This document shows positions 44,442-53,446 of a stretch of DNA of 64,000 bases, one piece after another. The stretch covers positions 124,001-188,000 of the forward strand of contig NZ_JAALBX010000007.1 in assembly GCF_011077955.1 (NCBI RefSeq). Direction: 5' to 3'. The notes beneath the pieces were generated by a model. That model ran no database searches, was not told the origin of the DNA, and saw only the letters and a list, made by a program, of their open reading frames with translations. Every line of letters begins with the position of its first letter. The first letter of the stretch is position 1. The stretch is from Citrobacter freundii. Its GTDB lineage: Bacteria; Pseudomonadota; Gammaproteobacteria; Enterobacterales; Enterobacteriaceae. The translations under genes and the position numbers were made by a program.

Positions 44442-44771
44442 TCAGGCCAGTTTTAACATCACCATTCCCACCAGCAGCAGCGCCAGACCTGCCCAACCTT
44501 TACGGTTAAGGCGCTGACCAAATAAAATCCAGCCTGCCGCCACGGTCGCGGCGATACCAAATCCGCCCCATAACGCATACGCTACGGAAAGCTCAATCCC
44601 TTTGACCGCCTGCCCCAGTGCGCTAAATGCGGCCAGCACCGCCAGCAATGAAAAGACGCCATACAGGGGGCGGCGAAAACCGTCGGAAAATTTCAAAAAT
44701 ATGTTGGCAACAATTTCCAGCACGATGGCCGCCATTAACCACGCGCCGTGTACCCATTCAAACGGCGACAT
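44442..44771 (-). CDS. mdtI: Spermidine exporter subunit MdtI (SMR family)
   Basis: A 109-residue four-helix SMR protein. The conserved Glu is in helix 1 ([20 protein letters not shown]), and [29 protein letters not shown] is the family signature. It forms the exporter with MdtJ. Its start overlaps the 3' end of mdtJ by 14 bp, as in E. coli, so the two are coupled. Confidence 0.95.
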   Translation of the reverse strand: MSPFEWVHGAWLMAAIVLEIVANIFLKFSDGFRRPLYGVFSLLAVLAAFSALGQAVKGIELSVAYALWGGFGIAATVAAGWILFGQRLNRKGWAGLALLLVGMVMLKLA

Positions 44772-45120
44772 GACGACGAGCTCCCCGCGTTGCTTTCACT
44801 TTGTACGTACCCGATTTAATCAGGACGATGCCAGCTACAAGCGTCGCTAACCCCACAAGTTTTACCATCGACAGGCTCTCATCAAATAACCCGACGCTGA
44901 ATACCGTAATAATGAGAATACCGATCCCTTCCCACAGCGCGTAGGCCACCCCAAGGGCAATACGTTTTATCGAAAAGGACAGAAAAATATAGGAAAGGCT
45001 GACCATTGCCAGCATAAAAATATAAGCGTTTGCGCTGTTATTCTGGGCGGCCCATTTTAATGACAGCGTCCCGGTTATTTCGCAAATAATCGCGAGGCCT
45101 AATAAAATCCAATAAAGCAT
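44758..45120 (-). CDS. mdtJ: Spermidine exporter subunit MdtJ (SMR family)
   Basis: A 120-residue SMR protein beginning [20 protein letters not shown] with the essential Glu of helix 1 (ICEITGTL). [27 protein letters not shown] follows. The longest frame starts at 45183, but the ATG at 45120 has GGAGGAAATC just upstream and the length of E. coli MdtJ (121). It is the first gene of mdtJI and is preceded by a candidate regulatory leader ORF. Confidence 0.95.
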   Translation of the reverse strand: MLYWILLGLAIICEITGTLSLKWAAQNNSANAYIFMLAMVSLSYIFLSFSIKRIALGVAYALWEGIGILIITVFSVGLFDESLSMVKLVGLATLVAGIVLIKSGTYKVKATRGARRHVAV

Positions 45121-45247
45121 GATTTCCTCCTGCATGAGAAAATAATTCGCCACCGCCTGCCGCGCGACGTGTTGCGCCCGCAAACGGGAAACATAAAATC
45201 AGAGCGTGGCTACGCTTAACGTAGACGCCAAAAAACACATGCAGGAA

Positions 45248-45343
45248 CTACAGCGCGTTGCGCCAGTGTTGATCACCAAATGGGTAACAGAAAAGGGAGA
45301 AAGTGAAGGCAGGTAACAATAACGTTCTGAACAGATTGTCCAT
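45248..45343 (-). CDS. mdtU: Candidate regulatory leader ORF (MdtU-like, 31 aa)
   Basis: A 31-residue frame on the same strand as mdtJ, beginning MDNLFRTLLLPAFTFSLFCY and ending WRNAL. GGA lies 7 nt before the ATG. It ends 127 bp before mdtJ. E. coli has an upstream ORF, mdtU (about 34 residues by recollection), through which spermidine controls mdtJI. Position, size and the hydrophobic, Pro-containing sequence fit. I cannot compare it residue by residue, so the identification rests on synteny. The frame is also open further up to 45448. Confidence 0.5.
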   Translation of the reverse strand: MDNLFRTLLLPAFTFSLFCYPFGDQHWRNAL

Positions 45344-45588
45344 AATTTTCCAACTTATCCGCGGTATTGCTTCTCGTCGTTGCGGATGAAAATTGTCCTC
45401 AGTAGCTAAACACGCCGGAATTAAACCATAGCCGTTGTGTTTACTCAATTCTTTTTCATTTCTTTACTGACGACTAACGCGATACGTTATTTTACGGCAT
45501 CGTAAATTTTTATTTCCTTTTTTGATAGCGCTCTGTTATTGATTACCGCCACGCCGCTTTCAGGCGCCATAAATATAAAGGACGCACC
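45344..45588. other. Intergenic region between mdtJ leader and ASCH gene
   Basis: About 245 bp containing the divergent promoters for the mdtJI leader and the ASCH gene. An AT-rich block near 45470-45530 is the likely promoter zone. No further gene, repeat or strong hairpin was seen. Confidence 0.4.
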
Positions 45589-45996
45589 ATGACGCACACC
45601 CTCAGCACCCTTCAGCAGCGCTATCCGAACGCCTCCGTTTGGGGATTTGGCGATTCCCCTGAGATGGCGGATGAACTGGCCGCGCTGGTTATAAAAGGCG
45701 AGAAACGCGCCAGTTGCGGCTCGCTGAGCGCGTATCTCAACGATCCGATACTGCCTGGCAGCTACAACATTATTCTTAACGGCAGCGGCGAGCCGGTGTG
45801 TGTTATCCGCACCCTGTCGCTACGCGTGCTGCGCTATTGCGACGTCACGGCGGAGCTGGCGAGCCTTGAAGGCGAAGGCGATAAAAGCCTGGCGTACTGG
45901 CAAGCCTCTCATCAGGCCTTTTTTGAACGCGCAGGCAGTTTTACGCCGGAGATGGAACTGGTGTTTGAAACCTTTGCTGTCGTAGAAGTCGTTTAA
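45589..45996 (+). CDS. ASCH domain protein
   Basis: A 135-residue protein with an ASCH (PUA-like beta-barrel) fold. ASVWGFGDSPEMADELAALVIKGEKRASCGS carries the family's G-x-K-xx-x segment, GEPVCVIRTLSLRVLRYCDVTAELASLEGEGD the core, and SLAYWQASHQAFFERAG the C-terminal helix. ASCH proteins bind RNA or modified nucleosides; relatives act as cytidine-derivative amidohydrolases (YqfB) or ribonucleases. The precise role here is unknown. Confidence 0.85.
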   Translation: MTHTLSTLQQRYPNASVWGFGDSPEMADELAALVIKGEKRASCGSLSAYLNDPILPGSYNIILNGSGEPVCVIRTLSLRVLRYCDVTAELASLEGEGDKSLAYWQASHQAFFERAGSFTPEMELVFETFAVVEVV

Positions 45997-46018
45997 CGCC
46001 CGCAGCCGAGGGGATGGT

Positions 46019-46423
46019 TTATCGCAGCGCCGCCAAACCGTACTCATCAATCAGCGATTGCAACGGTGCAAACAGCGGCGATGGCAGCGACGCGGGAGAA
46101 AACCATTCCCACCCTTCGCATTTTTCAGGCTCGCGACACGCGGGCACGCCTTCGGCGTCGCGGCTTATCATAAAGAGCGTCACATAGTGTTTGCCCACAT
46201 CGGAAAACACCGTGCTGACAAATCGCCCGGCGTCCAGCGTGTTAAGCGTCAATCCGGTTTCCTCTTCGGTTTCACGACGCGCGCAGGCATGCGGCGTTTC
46301 GCCGAATTCCAGATGCCCGCCAGGCGCGGCCCAGGTTGCCTCGCCGTGGCTACCTTTGCGCCGCCCTAACAACAGTTTTCCGTCGCGAAAAATAAGCACG
46401 CCGACGCCAATTTGTGGTGACAT
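46019..46423 (-). CDS. NUDIX hydrolase
   Basis: A 134-residue hydrolase with a complete Nudix box, GHLEFGETPHACARRETEEE followed by TGL, matching GX5EX7REUXEEXGU. The N-terminal GVGVLIFRDGKLLLGRRKGSHGEATWAAPGG resembles the NUDT15-like nucleotide triphosphate pyrophosphatase group. It is likely a house-cleaning enzyme for modified (d)NTPs. Single gene, convergent with the ASCH gene (22 bp apart). Confidence 0.9.
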   Translation of the reverse strand: MSPQIGVGVLIFRDGKLLLGRRKGSHGEATWAAPGGHLEFGETPHACARRETEEETGLTLNTLDAGRFVSTVFSDVGKHYVTLFMISRDAEGVPACREPEKCEGWEWFSPASLPSPLFAPLQSLIDEYGLAALR

Positions 46424-46510
46424 GATGGCTCCTTAATGAGTGTCCTTTTGTCTGGCACAGTAAAAGCTTTCCCGCCTGGGTTCAAGAATACGCACGCCAT
46501 TTTTCGAAAC

Positions 46511-46536
46511 CTTAAGTAGCTTAAGGTTTTCCTAAT
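46511..46536 (+). promoter_or_regulatory. PmrA/BasR boxes upstream of eptA
   Basis: CTTAAG (46520-46525)-GTTTT-CCTAAT (46531-46536) matches the PmrA direct repeat YTTAAK-N5-YTTAAK with one mismatch. A -10-like CAATAT (46558-46563) follows at the usual 21-22 nt. A third half-site CTTAAG at 46511-46516 lies 3 bp upstream of the first, forming an unusual triple array. Confidence 0.8.
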
Positions 46537-46583
46537 TTTGCTTTGGCATTCTGCGCACAATATCTGTCACTGGACGCTCGATT

Positions 46584-48218
46584 ATGCAGTTCCCCCACCT
46601 TAAAAGACCGACCCTGAAACGGATGACCTACCTGTCTCTGTTTTCCGTTTATATCGCGCTATGTCTTAATATTGCTTTCTTTCATCAGGTGCTGAGCCTG
46701 TTTCCGCTTAACTCGGCGCGTAATATTCTGGTGTTTTGCACCATGCCGGTGGTGCTTTTTTGCGTCATTAATAGTGTGGTGACGCTGGCATCGCTGGTGA
46801 AGCTCGACAGACTGGTTATTGTGCTGTTTATTCTGGTGAGCGCCTCGGCGCAGTACTTTATTCTCACCTATGGCATCGTGGTGGATCGTTCCATGATTGC
46901 CAATATGCTCGATACCACTCCTTCAGAAACGTTCGCGCTGTTGACGCCGCAAATGGCGCTGACGCTGCTGTTCTCCGGCGTATTCATGTCAATACTGGCG
47001 CTGTGGGTGCGGGTTAAAGACGCCGCGCCGCTGCGCCGCATCGTCTATCGCACGGCGAGTACCCTGGCCTGTGTCATTATGGTGCTTATTGTCGCCGCGC
47101 TGTTTTATAAAGACTACGCGTCGCTGTTTCGTAATAACAAAGAGTTGGTAAAAGCAATCAACCCGTCTAACTCGATTACGGCCGGTTGGTCATGGTATGT
47201 ACATAATCGTGACGACAATTTGCCGCTGGTAAAAATCGGCGAAGACGCACACCTCAACCCGCTAATGCGCCAGGGTAAGAAAAACCTCACCATTCTCGTC
47301 GTAGGGGAAACCTCGCGCGCGGATGACTTTTCATTAGGCGGCTACGCGCGGCAAACAAATCCTGAGCTTGCAAAGCAAGATGTGGTTTATTTCCCTCACA
47401 CCACCTCGTGCGGCACCGCTACGGCCATTTCCGTTCCCTGTATGTTCTCTAATATGCCGCGCGACAGGTACAACGAAGGGCTTGCTCACCATCAGGAAGG
47501 CGTGCTGGATATCATTCAACGCGCAGGCATTCAGGTATTGTGGAACGAAAACGACGGCGGCTGTAAAGGCGCCTGCGACCGGGTTCCTCACCAGGATATA
47601 ACCCAACTTAATCTGCCGGGCCAGTGCATTGACGGCGAATGCTATGACGAGGTGTTGTTTCACGGGCTTGAGGAGTATATCGATAAATTATCCGGTAACG
47701 GCGTAATCGTCTTACATACTATCGGTAGCCATGGACCAACCTATTACAATCGCTATCCGCCGCAGTTTCGCAAATTCACGCCGACCTGCGACACCAACCA
47801 GATCCAGACCTGTACGTCAGAACAGTTGACCAACACTTATGACAACACGATTTTGTATGTCGACCACATCGTGTCAAAAGCCATTGATGTCCTGAAAGCG
47901 CATCAGGATAACTTTACCACGAGCCTGGTTTATCTCTCCGATCACGGCGAGTCGCTCGGTGAAGACGGGGTTTATTTACACGGCCTGCCGTATCGCATCG
48001 CACCTGATACCCAAAAACATGTACCGATGCTGTTATGGTTATCCGACGACTATCAAAAACGCTATTCTGTGGATAAGGCTTGCCTGACTAAACGCGCTAC
48101 CCAGGACGCCTCGCAGGATAATCTGTTTTCAACGCTGCTGGGGCTTACCGGCACGCAAACCAGCGAATACATTTCGGCTGACGATCTTATGGCGACTTGC
48201 AGAGGGCGTGCGTTATGA
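46584..48218 (+). CDS. eptA: Lipid A phosphoethanolamine transferase EptA (PmrC)
   Basis: A 544-residue inner-membrane enzyme adding phosphoethanolamine to lipid A phosphates, conferring polymyxin resistance. Five N-terminal transmembrane segments (residues about 15-180) precede a periplasmic sulfatase-fold domain. The motifs [17 protein letters not shown] (metal site) and [20 protein letters not shown] (catalytic Thr), CKGACDR disulfide region and [21 protein letters not shown] are all present. The first gene of eptA-basR-basS, with an ATGA overlap with basR, and autoregulated through the PmrA boxes upstream. Confidence 0.95.
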   Translation: MQFPHLKRPTLKRMTYLSLFSVYIALCLNIAFFHQVLSLFPLNSARNILVFCTMPVVLFCVINSVVTLASLVKLDRLVIVLFILVSASAQYFILTYGIVVDRSMIANMLDTTPSETFALLTPQMALTLLFSGVFMSILALWVRVKDAAPLRRIVYRTASTLACVIMVLIVAALFYKDYASLFRNNKELVKAINPSNSITAGWSWYVHNRDDNLPLVKIGEDAHLNPLMRQGKKNLTILVVGETSRADDFSLGGYARQTNPELAKQDVVYFPHTTSCGTATAISVPCMFSNMPRDRYNEGLAHHQEGVLDIIQRAGIQVLWNENDGGCKGACDRVPHQDITQLNLPGQCIDGECYDEVLFHGLEEYIDKLSGNGVIVLHTIGSHGPTYYNRYPPQFRKFTPTCDTNQIQTCTSEQLTNTYDNTILYVDHIVSKAIDVLKAHQDNFTTSLVYLSDHGESLGEDGVYLHGLPYRIAPDTQKHVPMLLWLSDDYQKRYSVDKACLTKRATQDASQDNLFSTLLGLTGTQTSEYISADDLMATCRGRAL

Positions 48219-48895
48219 AAATATTAGTGGTGGAAGATGATACCCTGCTGCTTCAGGGGTTAGTCATGGCTCTGCAAGGCGAAGGCTATGTGTGTGATGG
48301 CGTTTCGACTGCCCGCGCAGCAGAAGCTAATCTCCTGGCCGGGCAATATAGCCTCCTTATCCTGGATTTGGGCTTACCCGACGAAGACGGCCTGCACGTG
48401 TTATTGCGCCTGCGCCGTCAGAAAATGATGTTACCGGTACTGATCCTGACGGCGCGCGACACCGTCAATGAACGCATCACCGGGCTTGATGCCGGTGCCG
48501 ATGACTATCTCGTCAAGCCTTTCGCGCTCGATGAGTTGCTTGCGCGTATTCGCGCTCTGATCCGCCGCCATGCCAATCAGGCGGATAATTTGTTGACGGT
48601 TGGCAATATCACGCTTGATATGACCCATCGGCTGGCAACGCTTGAGGGCATCCAGGTTGAACTGACGCCGAAAGAGTACGCCATTCTGTGCCGCCTGATG
48701 CTGAAGGCGGGTCAACCGGTGCACCGTGAAATTCTTTATAACGATATCTATAACTGGGACAACGAGCCGTCGACCAACACGCTGGAAGTGCATATCCACA
48801 ACCTGCGCGACAAAATTGGTAAAGGGGCTATTCGTACGGTACGCGGCTTTGGTTACGCGTTAATCAAACCCGACGAGGACAACGAAGCGTTATGA
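48215..48895 (+). CDS. basR: Response regulator BasR (PmrA)
   Basis: A 226-residue OmpR-family regulator. The receiver domain begins [20 protein letters not shown] with the acidic pair EDD, phospho-Asp in [13 protein letters not shown], Thr in LILTARD and Lys in DDYLVKPF. The C-terminal winged helix includes [16 protein letters not shown] and [21 protein letters not shown]. The ATG at 48215 overlaps the eptA stop. In E. coli it activates eptA, arnBCADTEF and others in response to Fe3+, low pH or PhoPQ-PmrD. Confidence 0.96.
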   Translation: MKILVVEDDTLLLQGLVMALQGEGYVCDGVSTARAAEANLLAGQYSLLILDLGLPDEDGLHVLLRLRRQKMMLPVLILTARDTVNERITGLDAGADDYLVKPFALDELLARIRALIRRHANQADNLLTVGNITLDMTHRLATLEGIQVELTPKEYAILCRLMLKAGQPVHREILYNDIYNWDNEPSTNTLEVHIHNLRDKIGKGAIRTVRGFGYALIKPDEDNEAL

Positions 48896-49968
48896 GGGAA
48901 TTACTGACGCGCCTGCGCCATCACCGCACGCTGCGCTTTCGGCTACTCCTGGCCATCGGATTGATACTGGTGGTCTGCCAGGCCATCAGCGTTATCTGGC
49001 TGTGGCACGAAAGCAAAGAGCAAATTCTGTTTCTGGTGGACGAGGCGCTGCACAACCGCAACAACCAAAAGCATATTGAAAAAGAGATCCTTGAGGCGGT
49101 GGCAAGCCTGGCGCTGCCTAGCCTTGTAATGATCTCCCTGGCGCTGCTGCTCTGTTTCCAGGCGGTCAAGTGGATAACCCGACCGCTGCTGGAATTGCAA
49201 CATCATCTGGACAGCCGCTCTGAGAACAACCTAGAACCCATCAGTTATAACAGTTCCGTGCGGGAAATCGACGCCGTCACGCACGCCATTAACCATCTTG
49301 TTTCGCGCTTAACCGTCACGCTTGAACGTGAACGCCTTTTCACAGCGGATGTGGCACATGAACTACGCACCCCGCTGGCCGGGCTCCGTCTACATCTGGA
49401 ACTGCTTGCGAAGGCGCATCATGTGGATGTCAAACCGTTAATTGAACGGCTGGACCAGATGACGCAGAGCGTCTCGCAACTGTTGCAACTGGCGCGCGTG
49501 GGGCAATCTTTCGCCTCCGGCGATTATCAGCACGTATCGTTAATCGCTGATGTCATAGCGCCGATGCAGGAAGAATTTGAATTGATGCTCGAAACGCGAC
49601 ACCAAACCCTGGTGATTAATGCGCCCACCGAGGCCACCGTACGCGGCGACGCCACGCTTTTGCGCGCGATGCTGCGTAACCTGGTGGAAAATGCTCACCG
49701 CTATAGCCCCGAGAACACCACGCTTACCCTCAGCGTCGAGGCTGAACCCGCCCCGCTTTTGACGGTCGAGGACGAAGGCCCCGGCATTGATGAAAACAAA
49801 AGCGGCGAACTTAGCAAAGCGTTTGTGCGTATGGATCGCCGCTACGGCGGCATTGGGCTTGGCTTAAGCATAGTGACGCGCATTGTGCAGTTGCATCAGG
49901 CGCAGTTTATTCTCGATAACCGCAACCCAGGCCCGGGTTGTCGCGCACGGGTACGTTTTTCGTCCTGA
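48892..49968 (+). CDS. basS: Sensor kinase BasS (PmrB)
   Basis: A 358-residue histidine kinase with two transmembrane helices (about 15-37 and 66-88) bounding a short periplasmic loop. The loop contains [28 protein letters not shown]. coli PmrB senses Fe3+ through acidic ExxE motifs in this region. A HAMP region follows, then the H-box [20 protein letters not shown] (phospho-His), N-box [11 protein letters not shown], and G-box [10 protein letters not shown] plus GGIGLGLSI. Its ATG overlaps the basR stop. Confidence 0.95.
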   Translation: MRELLTRLRHHRTLRFRLLLAIGLILVVCQAISVIWLWHESKEQILFLVDEALHNRNNQKHIEKEILEAVASLALPSLVMISLALLLCFQAVKWITRPLLELQHHLDSRSENNLEPISYNSSVREIDAVTHAINHLVSRLTVTLERERLFTADVAHELRTPLAGLRLHLELLAKAHHVDVKPLIERLDQMTQSVSQLLQLARVGQSFASGDYQHVSLIADVIAPMQEEFELMLETRHQTLVINAPTEATVRGDATLLRAMLRNLVENAHRYSPENTTLTLSVEAEPAPLLTVEDEGPGIDENKSGELSKAFVRMDRRYGGIGLGLSIVTRIVQLHQAQFILDNRNPGPGCRARVRFSS

Positions 49969-49995
49969 CCCCGCCCTGCAAGGGTAATACGCGAA

Positions 49996-50028
49996 CCGTG
50001 CCGCACCGGATAACACCCTGCGGCACGG
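49996..50028 (+). terminator. Hairpin after basS
   Basis: CCGTGCCGCA / TGCGGCACGG, a 10-bp perfect stem, 27 bp after the basS stop. The T-content after it is low. Probable operon 3' end. Confidence 0.65.
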
Positions 50029-50331
50029 CTATATCTCCTCACAACCGTAAATCACACCACCCTTAGCGTCCCGGCTTCCCGGATAGCGCCAGCCGCCCCG
50101 CCTGCCTTATCAGAGCGCAATAACGCCATCGCCAAAAAAATGATAACCCCTGCCTGGAAGGCATTGTCTGAAGCTTCAGAGAAAGGCTGAATAACGCGCC
50201 CAGCATCATCTTTATGCGGGCGCGTCAGGAGATAAGACGGGCTAAAAGCCGTCGGGTGGAGGCGTGTGGTTGACGCTTATTACCGGGCGCGGATAACAAT
50301 GCCAGCAGGCAGGATGACCCACGCGCCGCCA
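50029..50331. other. Gene-free stretch between basS and the DUF2058 gene
   Basis: About 300 bp with no supported gene. It contains a 14-bp perfect palindrome (TCTGAAGCTTCAGA, 50167-50180) and an 8-bp inverted repeat (ACGCGCCC / GGGCGCGT, 50194-50225). Both flank the 3' ends of the convergent genes. No known repeat family was recognised. Confidence 0.5.
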
Positions 50332-50871
50332 TTACCACATCAAATCATCAGGCACTTTAAAGTCAGCATACGGATCGTCTTCATCCTGCGCTTCCTGGCT
50401 CAGGGCGCTATTGAGAACAATGCTGCTCGCATCGCGCTGGGCAATTTTATCGGCGACGCTTGCCGGGATGATGGCGTATTCATACTCGTCTTTGTTATCC
50501 GCCATCAAACGGGCAATGGCGAGACGGCCATTAATCAGTTGCGCCTGGGTCGCTTTATCCACCACGACCTTTTTGATGAGATTATTATCGGTGAAATTAA
50601 AATCGATATTGCCTTTTGAAAGGGTGATTCGGTTCATTTCAATCAGCTGTTTCACCTGCGCTTTATACTCTTTCGAAAGCGCCGCTTGTTTTTGCTGTTC
50701 GCTGAGTTGCTTATCACGCTCAAGCTGCGCTTTTTTATTTTCCGCCACCGCCTCTCTTGCCTCACGGGTCTGAACCCGTGATTTTTTCGCGGTCCGCTGG
50801 ACTTTGGCCATTTTTTTGCTGGTCACTAAGCCCGCTTTGAGCATCTGCTCTTGTAAGGTCAGTTTTGTCAT
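50332..50871 (-). CDS. yaiL: DUF2058 (YaiL-like) nucleoprotein-associated protein
   Basis: A 179-residue protein with a strongly basic, Lys/Arg/Gln-rich coiled-coil-like N-terminal half (EQMLKAGLVTSKKMAKVQRT onward, heptad-like to about residue 75). The C-terminal domain has NRITLSKGNIDFNFTDNNLIKKVVVD and ends in an acidic tail (DEDDPYADFKVPDDLMW). This is the YaiL/DUF2058 family, described as polynucleotide- or nucleoprotein-associated. The function is not established. Confidence 0.85.
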   Translation of the reverse strand: MTKLTLQEQMLKAGLVTSKKMAKVQRTAKKSRVQTREAREAVAENKKAQLERDKQLSEQQKQAALSKEYKAQVKQLIEMNRITLSKGNIDFNFTDNNLIKKVVVDKATQAQLINGRLAIARLMADNKDEYEYAIIPASVADKIAQRDASSIVLNSALSQEAQDEDDPYADFKVPDDLMW

Positions 50872-50969
50872 CGTCGTTTCTAAACCCGCCAGTTATGTAT
50901 GGGGTTATACCTGTATTGTTTAATGCTTACGCTTGATATCACAAGGGAAAGGCCCGGCGCAGGGCAATG

Positions 50970-51452
50970 TCACACCTTAAGCATTTTCACCGTGGCATCC
51001 ACATCAATCTCATCTTCGGAAAAGATTAACGTCGTTCCCTGAAACGTAGTAATCGCCAGCTTTTTCAGCGAACGCATCTCGCCTGTCGTCGCGGTTGATT
51101 TCGGCCTGATACTGTTCATCAAGGCACCCACCGACAGCACGGCGTTTTCTTTATCGATACCCGCATCGGCCGGCACTTCTTCGTGGAAAACCACATAAGA
51201 TTTAATCGCCGTAAGCTTAATGCGCTCGCCTGCGATATAAATGTATTTGCTTTCCGGTAACACTTTCACCGCGTACGCTGACAATCCTTTGTTATTGGTG
51301 GTGGGTTCGAATGTCACCGCGGCGTCTTTTTTTATCAGTTCCGGGTTGGCGACTTTAATCACATGAAAATAACGGTTATCCCCGTTTTCATCTTTGATAA
51401 ATCCAAACCCTTTATCTTTAAACCACGTTGTGATTGTTCCGTTCATCGCCAT
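50970..51452 (-). CDS. Cold-shock-domain protein with C-terminal extension
   Basis: A 160-residue protein. The N-terminus, MNGTITTWFKDKGFGFIKDE through RYFHVIKV, is a cold-shock domain with the RNP1 (KGFGFI) motif and RNP2-like (YFHVI) motif. After about residue 70 a second region follows (SKYIYIAGERIKLTAIKSYVVFHEEVPADAG; ITTFQGTTLIFSEDEIDVDATVKMLKV) that I do not recognise. Typical Csp proteins are about 70 residues, so this is a two-domain variant. Two starts (ATG 51452 or 51446) are possible. RNA binding is likely. Confidence 0.75.
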   Translation of the reverse strand: MAMNGTITTWFKDKGFGFIKDENGDNRYFHVIKVANPELIKKDAAVTFEPTTNNKGLSAYAVKVLPESKYIYIAGERIKLTAIKSYVVFHEEVPADAGIDKENAVLSVGALMNSIRPKSTATTGEMRSLKKLAITTFQGTTLIFSEDEIDVDATVKMLKV

Positions 51453-51633
51453 TACCGCCTGATTATTCGTTTATCGACTACATTTTTGCAGCGCGTAGTG
51501 TAAAGCACCCGGTCTGTGCAGACTACGTCTTTAGTTTATGTCAGACAGGGAAATGTCTGCCAGAAGGAGGGGCATCTCGTCACGGCGAGTGAAGCCGCGC
51601 GCAAAACGCGCAAGCCCCTCGCCTTAAGCGGGT

Positions 51634-51879
51634 TTATTCATTGCCCCACTGGTTCAAAAAGGTCGCTATTTCATCAATACGCAGCGCGTTGATACCGGCC
51701 TCATCGGCCATCTCTTTTTGCGCCTCTTCACTGATTTCTTCGTTATTCATTAGCCGGGTGATAAGCAACTGGAAATAGCGCGCCAGCGCATCGCGTTCAG
51801 ACTCGCTCACCGGCGTTGCCGTCTCTGTCGAGTACTCATCCACGATGTCATAAAATTTAAGCGGTATTTCTTGGTTCAT
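51634..51879 (-). CDS. ymjA: YmjA, DUF2543 protein
   Basis: An 81-residue protein, [20 protein letters not shown] to TFLNQWGNE, closely matching E. coli YmjA in length and sequence ([36 protein letters not shown]). It is acidic, helical and cytoplasmic. Function unknown. The frame is open to 51993, but the ATG at 51879 has CAGGAACG upstream and matches the family start. Confidence 0.92.
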   Translation of the reverse strand: MNQEIPLKFYDIVDEYSTETATPVSESERDALARYFQLLITRLMNNEEISEEAQKEMADEAGINALRIDEIATFLNQWGNE

Positions 51880-52367
51880 AAATCGTTCCTGAAAGTTAGG
51901 GTCGGTGTCACGTCTGAGGTGGATAATAGCATTTTTATTGGGCCTCGCTCTCGCCCATCTGCGCTTCGCTGAACGCTCAAGGCGCGACGTCATCAGGCAG
52001 TCACGCCACGGCTACAAAGTCGCGAAACATCACGCCCGCCTTTAAAGAGCGACAGTCGTTACGCCAGTTTTAGTAACGAGTGAAGATATTACCCAAGGGA
52101 TCCAGTGATTAACGGTATACCTGTACTGTTTCGGCAGTTTAAGGAGGTTTTCAACGCTCCCCGAAAATAACTACGTTAATTTATTGATAACAAAGACCAA
52201 TAACTTAAAAGCGCCCTGTCATTGCCTGTTCGGATAACCGGTTTTAGCGGCGTAATAACCACTAAGCTATTTATCTTGAAGATAATTCCGATGATTTTTT
52301 GTACTAAAAAGCGCAAAGTAAACGTAAGGCGTTTCGCCTTGTTGTTCATTAAGCGGGGGTTTTATTA
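51880..52367. other. Divergent intergenic region ymjA-glutamine amidotransferase
   Basis: A gene-free 488 bp. It includes a perfect small hairpin AAGGCG-TTT-CGCCTT near 52326, next to the GGGGG ribosome site of the downstream gene. A 16-nt sequence (52116-52131) nearly repeats one at 50906-50921. No coding gene or known RNA was recognised. Confidence 0.45.
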
Positions 52368-53132
52368 ATGCATGTCAAACCGATAATCATCCTTCAGGTA
52401 GGTACGCCGCCCGACGAAATGCTCGCGGTTCACCAGGATGTTCCGGTGTGGTTCTGCCACGCGCTACAGGTTCCCGCTGATGCGGTTGAAGTCGTGCGGG
52501 TATTTGAAGGTGCGCCGCTGCCCGCCCCTGACCCCAGGCGAATGGCGATTATCACCGGTTCCTGGGCGATGGTGACGGAGCGTTTACCGTGGAGTGAAGC
52601 CATGGCGGAATGGATCCGCGAGGCGATGGCTGTGCATATGCCGCTGTTTGGCGTCTGCTACGGACACCAGTTAATGGCGTATGCCCTCGGCGGGCGCGTG
52701 GATTATCATCCGGCAGGTCGCGAAGCCGGTAATCAGCAAATTATCCTGAAACCGGAAGCCAAAACGGACCCGCTGCTTAGCGCGTTCCCGGAAACCTTTA
52801 CCGCACACTTGACCCATATGCAGACCATCGTGGAACTGCCGCCCGGCGCCTCAGCGCTGGCCTACTCCAGCCACGATCCGCACCAGATTGTGCGCTACGG
52901 GCCGAACGCCATGTCGGTCCAGTTCCATCCTGAGTTCACGCCTGGCATCTCCACGGCGTTAATGCAGTTTCGCGCTGATATTTTGCGCAGCGAAGGCCGG
53001 GATCTGGAGGCAATGCTAAGCGGGGTACGCGACGCGCCGGAAGCCAGAAACGTGCTGCGGCTTTTCATCCAGCAGGCCTGCGGCCACCCAAGTCTGGAAA
53101 TCTTTGAAGAGCCAAGCGTACTGCATTACTGA
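52368..53132 (+). CDS. Class I glutamine amidotransferase domain protein
   Basis: A 254-residue GATase1 protein. The nucleophile Cys lies in FGVCYGHQLMAYALGG and the His-Glu pair in SVQFHPEFTPGIS, so the triad is intact. ITGSWAMVTERLPWSE is the oxyanion-side strand. It resembles the GuaA-like stand-alone amidotransferases annotated as GMP synthase-related or gamma-glutamyl hydrolases. No synthetase partner is nearby, so the acceptor is unknown. Confidence 0.87.
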   Translation: MHVKPIIILQVGTPPDEMLAVHQDVPVWFCHALQVPADAVEVVRVFEGAPLPAPDPRRMAIITGSWAMVTERLPWSEAMAEWIREAMAVHMPLFGVCYGHQLMAYALGGRVDYHPAGREAGNQQIILKPEAKTDPLLSAFPETFTAHLTHMQTIVELPPGASALAYSSHDPHQIVRYGPNAMSVQFHPEFTPGISTALMQFRADILRSEGRDLEAMLSGVRDAPEARNVLRLFIQQACGHPSLEIFEEPSVLHY

Positions 53133-53446
53133 CCCCGCTGGCTTCACCGCGCTGCCCGAAAGCGCGCGGTGATTTCCCGCCGCACTTTTTGGCGTTTCAA
53201 CGCTCAATGCATCACGCCCGGCATGTGCGCCTGTGACACGTTGGTCACGGTAACTGGACAACCCGTGGCAGAGCCGCACATAAGCGAAATAGCTTTACGG
53301 TACGCCCTCCACGTCGATGACCCTCGCATTATTATCCTTCGGCGTTAAGGCGTGTTGCCCCACCAGCGATCACCTACGGTTACCCTTCTCCCGTTAACGA
53401 ATCTCTGGGCGCTTCGAAACTGGCAAATTGGGTGACAACGTCACTA
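53133..53446. other. Gene-free region downstream of the amidotransferase, carries matS
   Basis: About 310 bp without a supported gene. It has an imperfect hairpin soon after the stop (CACCGCGC / GCGCGGTG near 53150-53175), a possible terminator. The exact matS site lies at its right end. Confidence 0.45.
53432..53444. other. matS site (MatP binding, Ter macrodomain)
   Basis: GTGACAACGTCAC is an exact match to the consensus GTGACRNYGTCAC. It is intergenic. The distance to the other exact site (15801) is about 37.6 kb, similar to the mean matS spacing in the E. coli Ter domain. Confidence 0.85.

Noticed and set aside
49230-49280. TCGACGCCGTCAC in basS resembling matS
   Set aside because: The left arm has two mismatches to GTGAC, so it fails the consensus.
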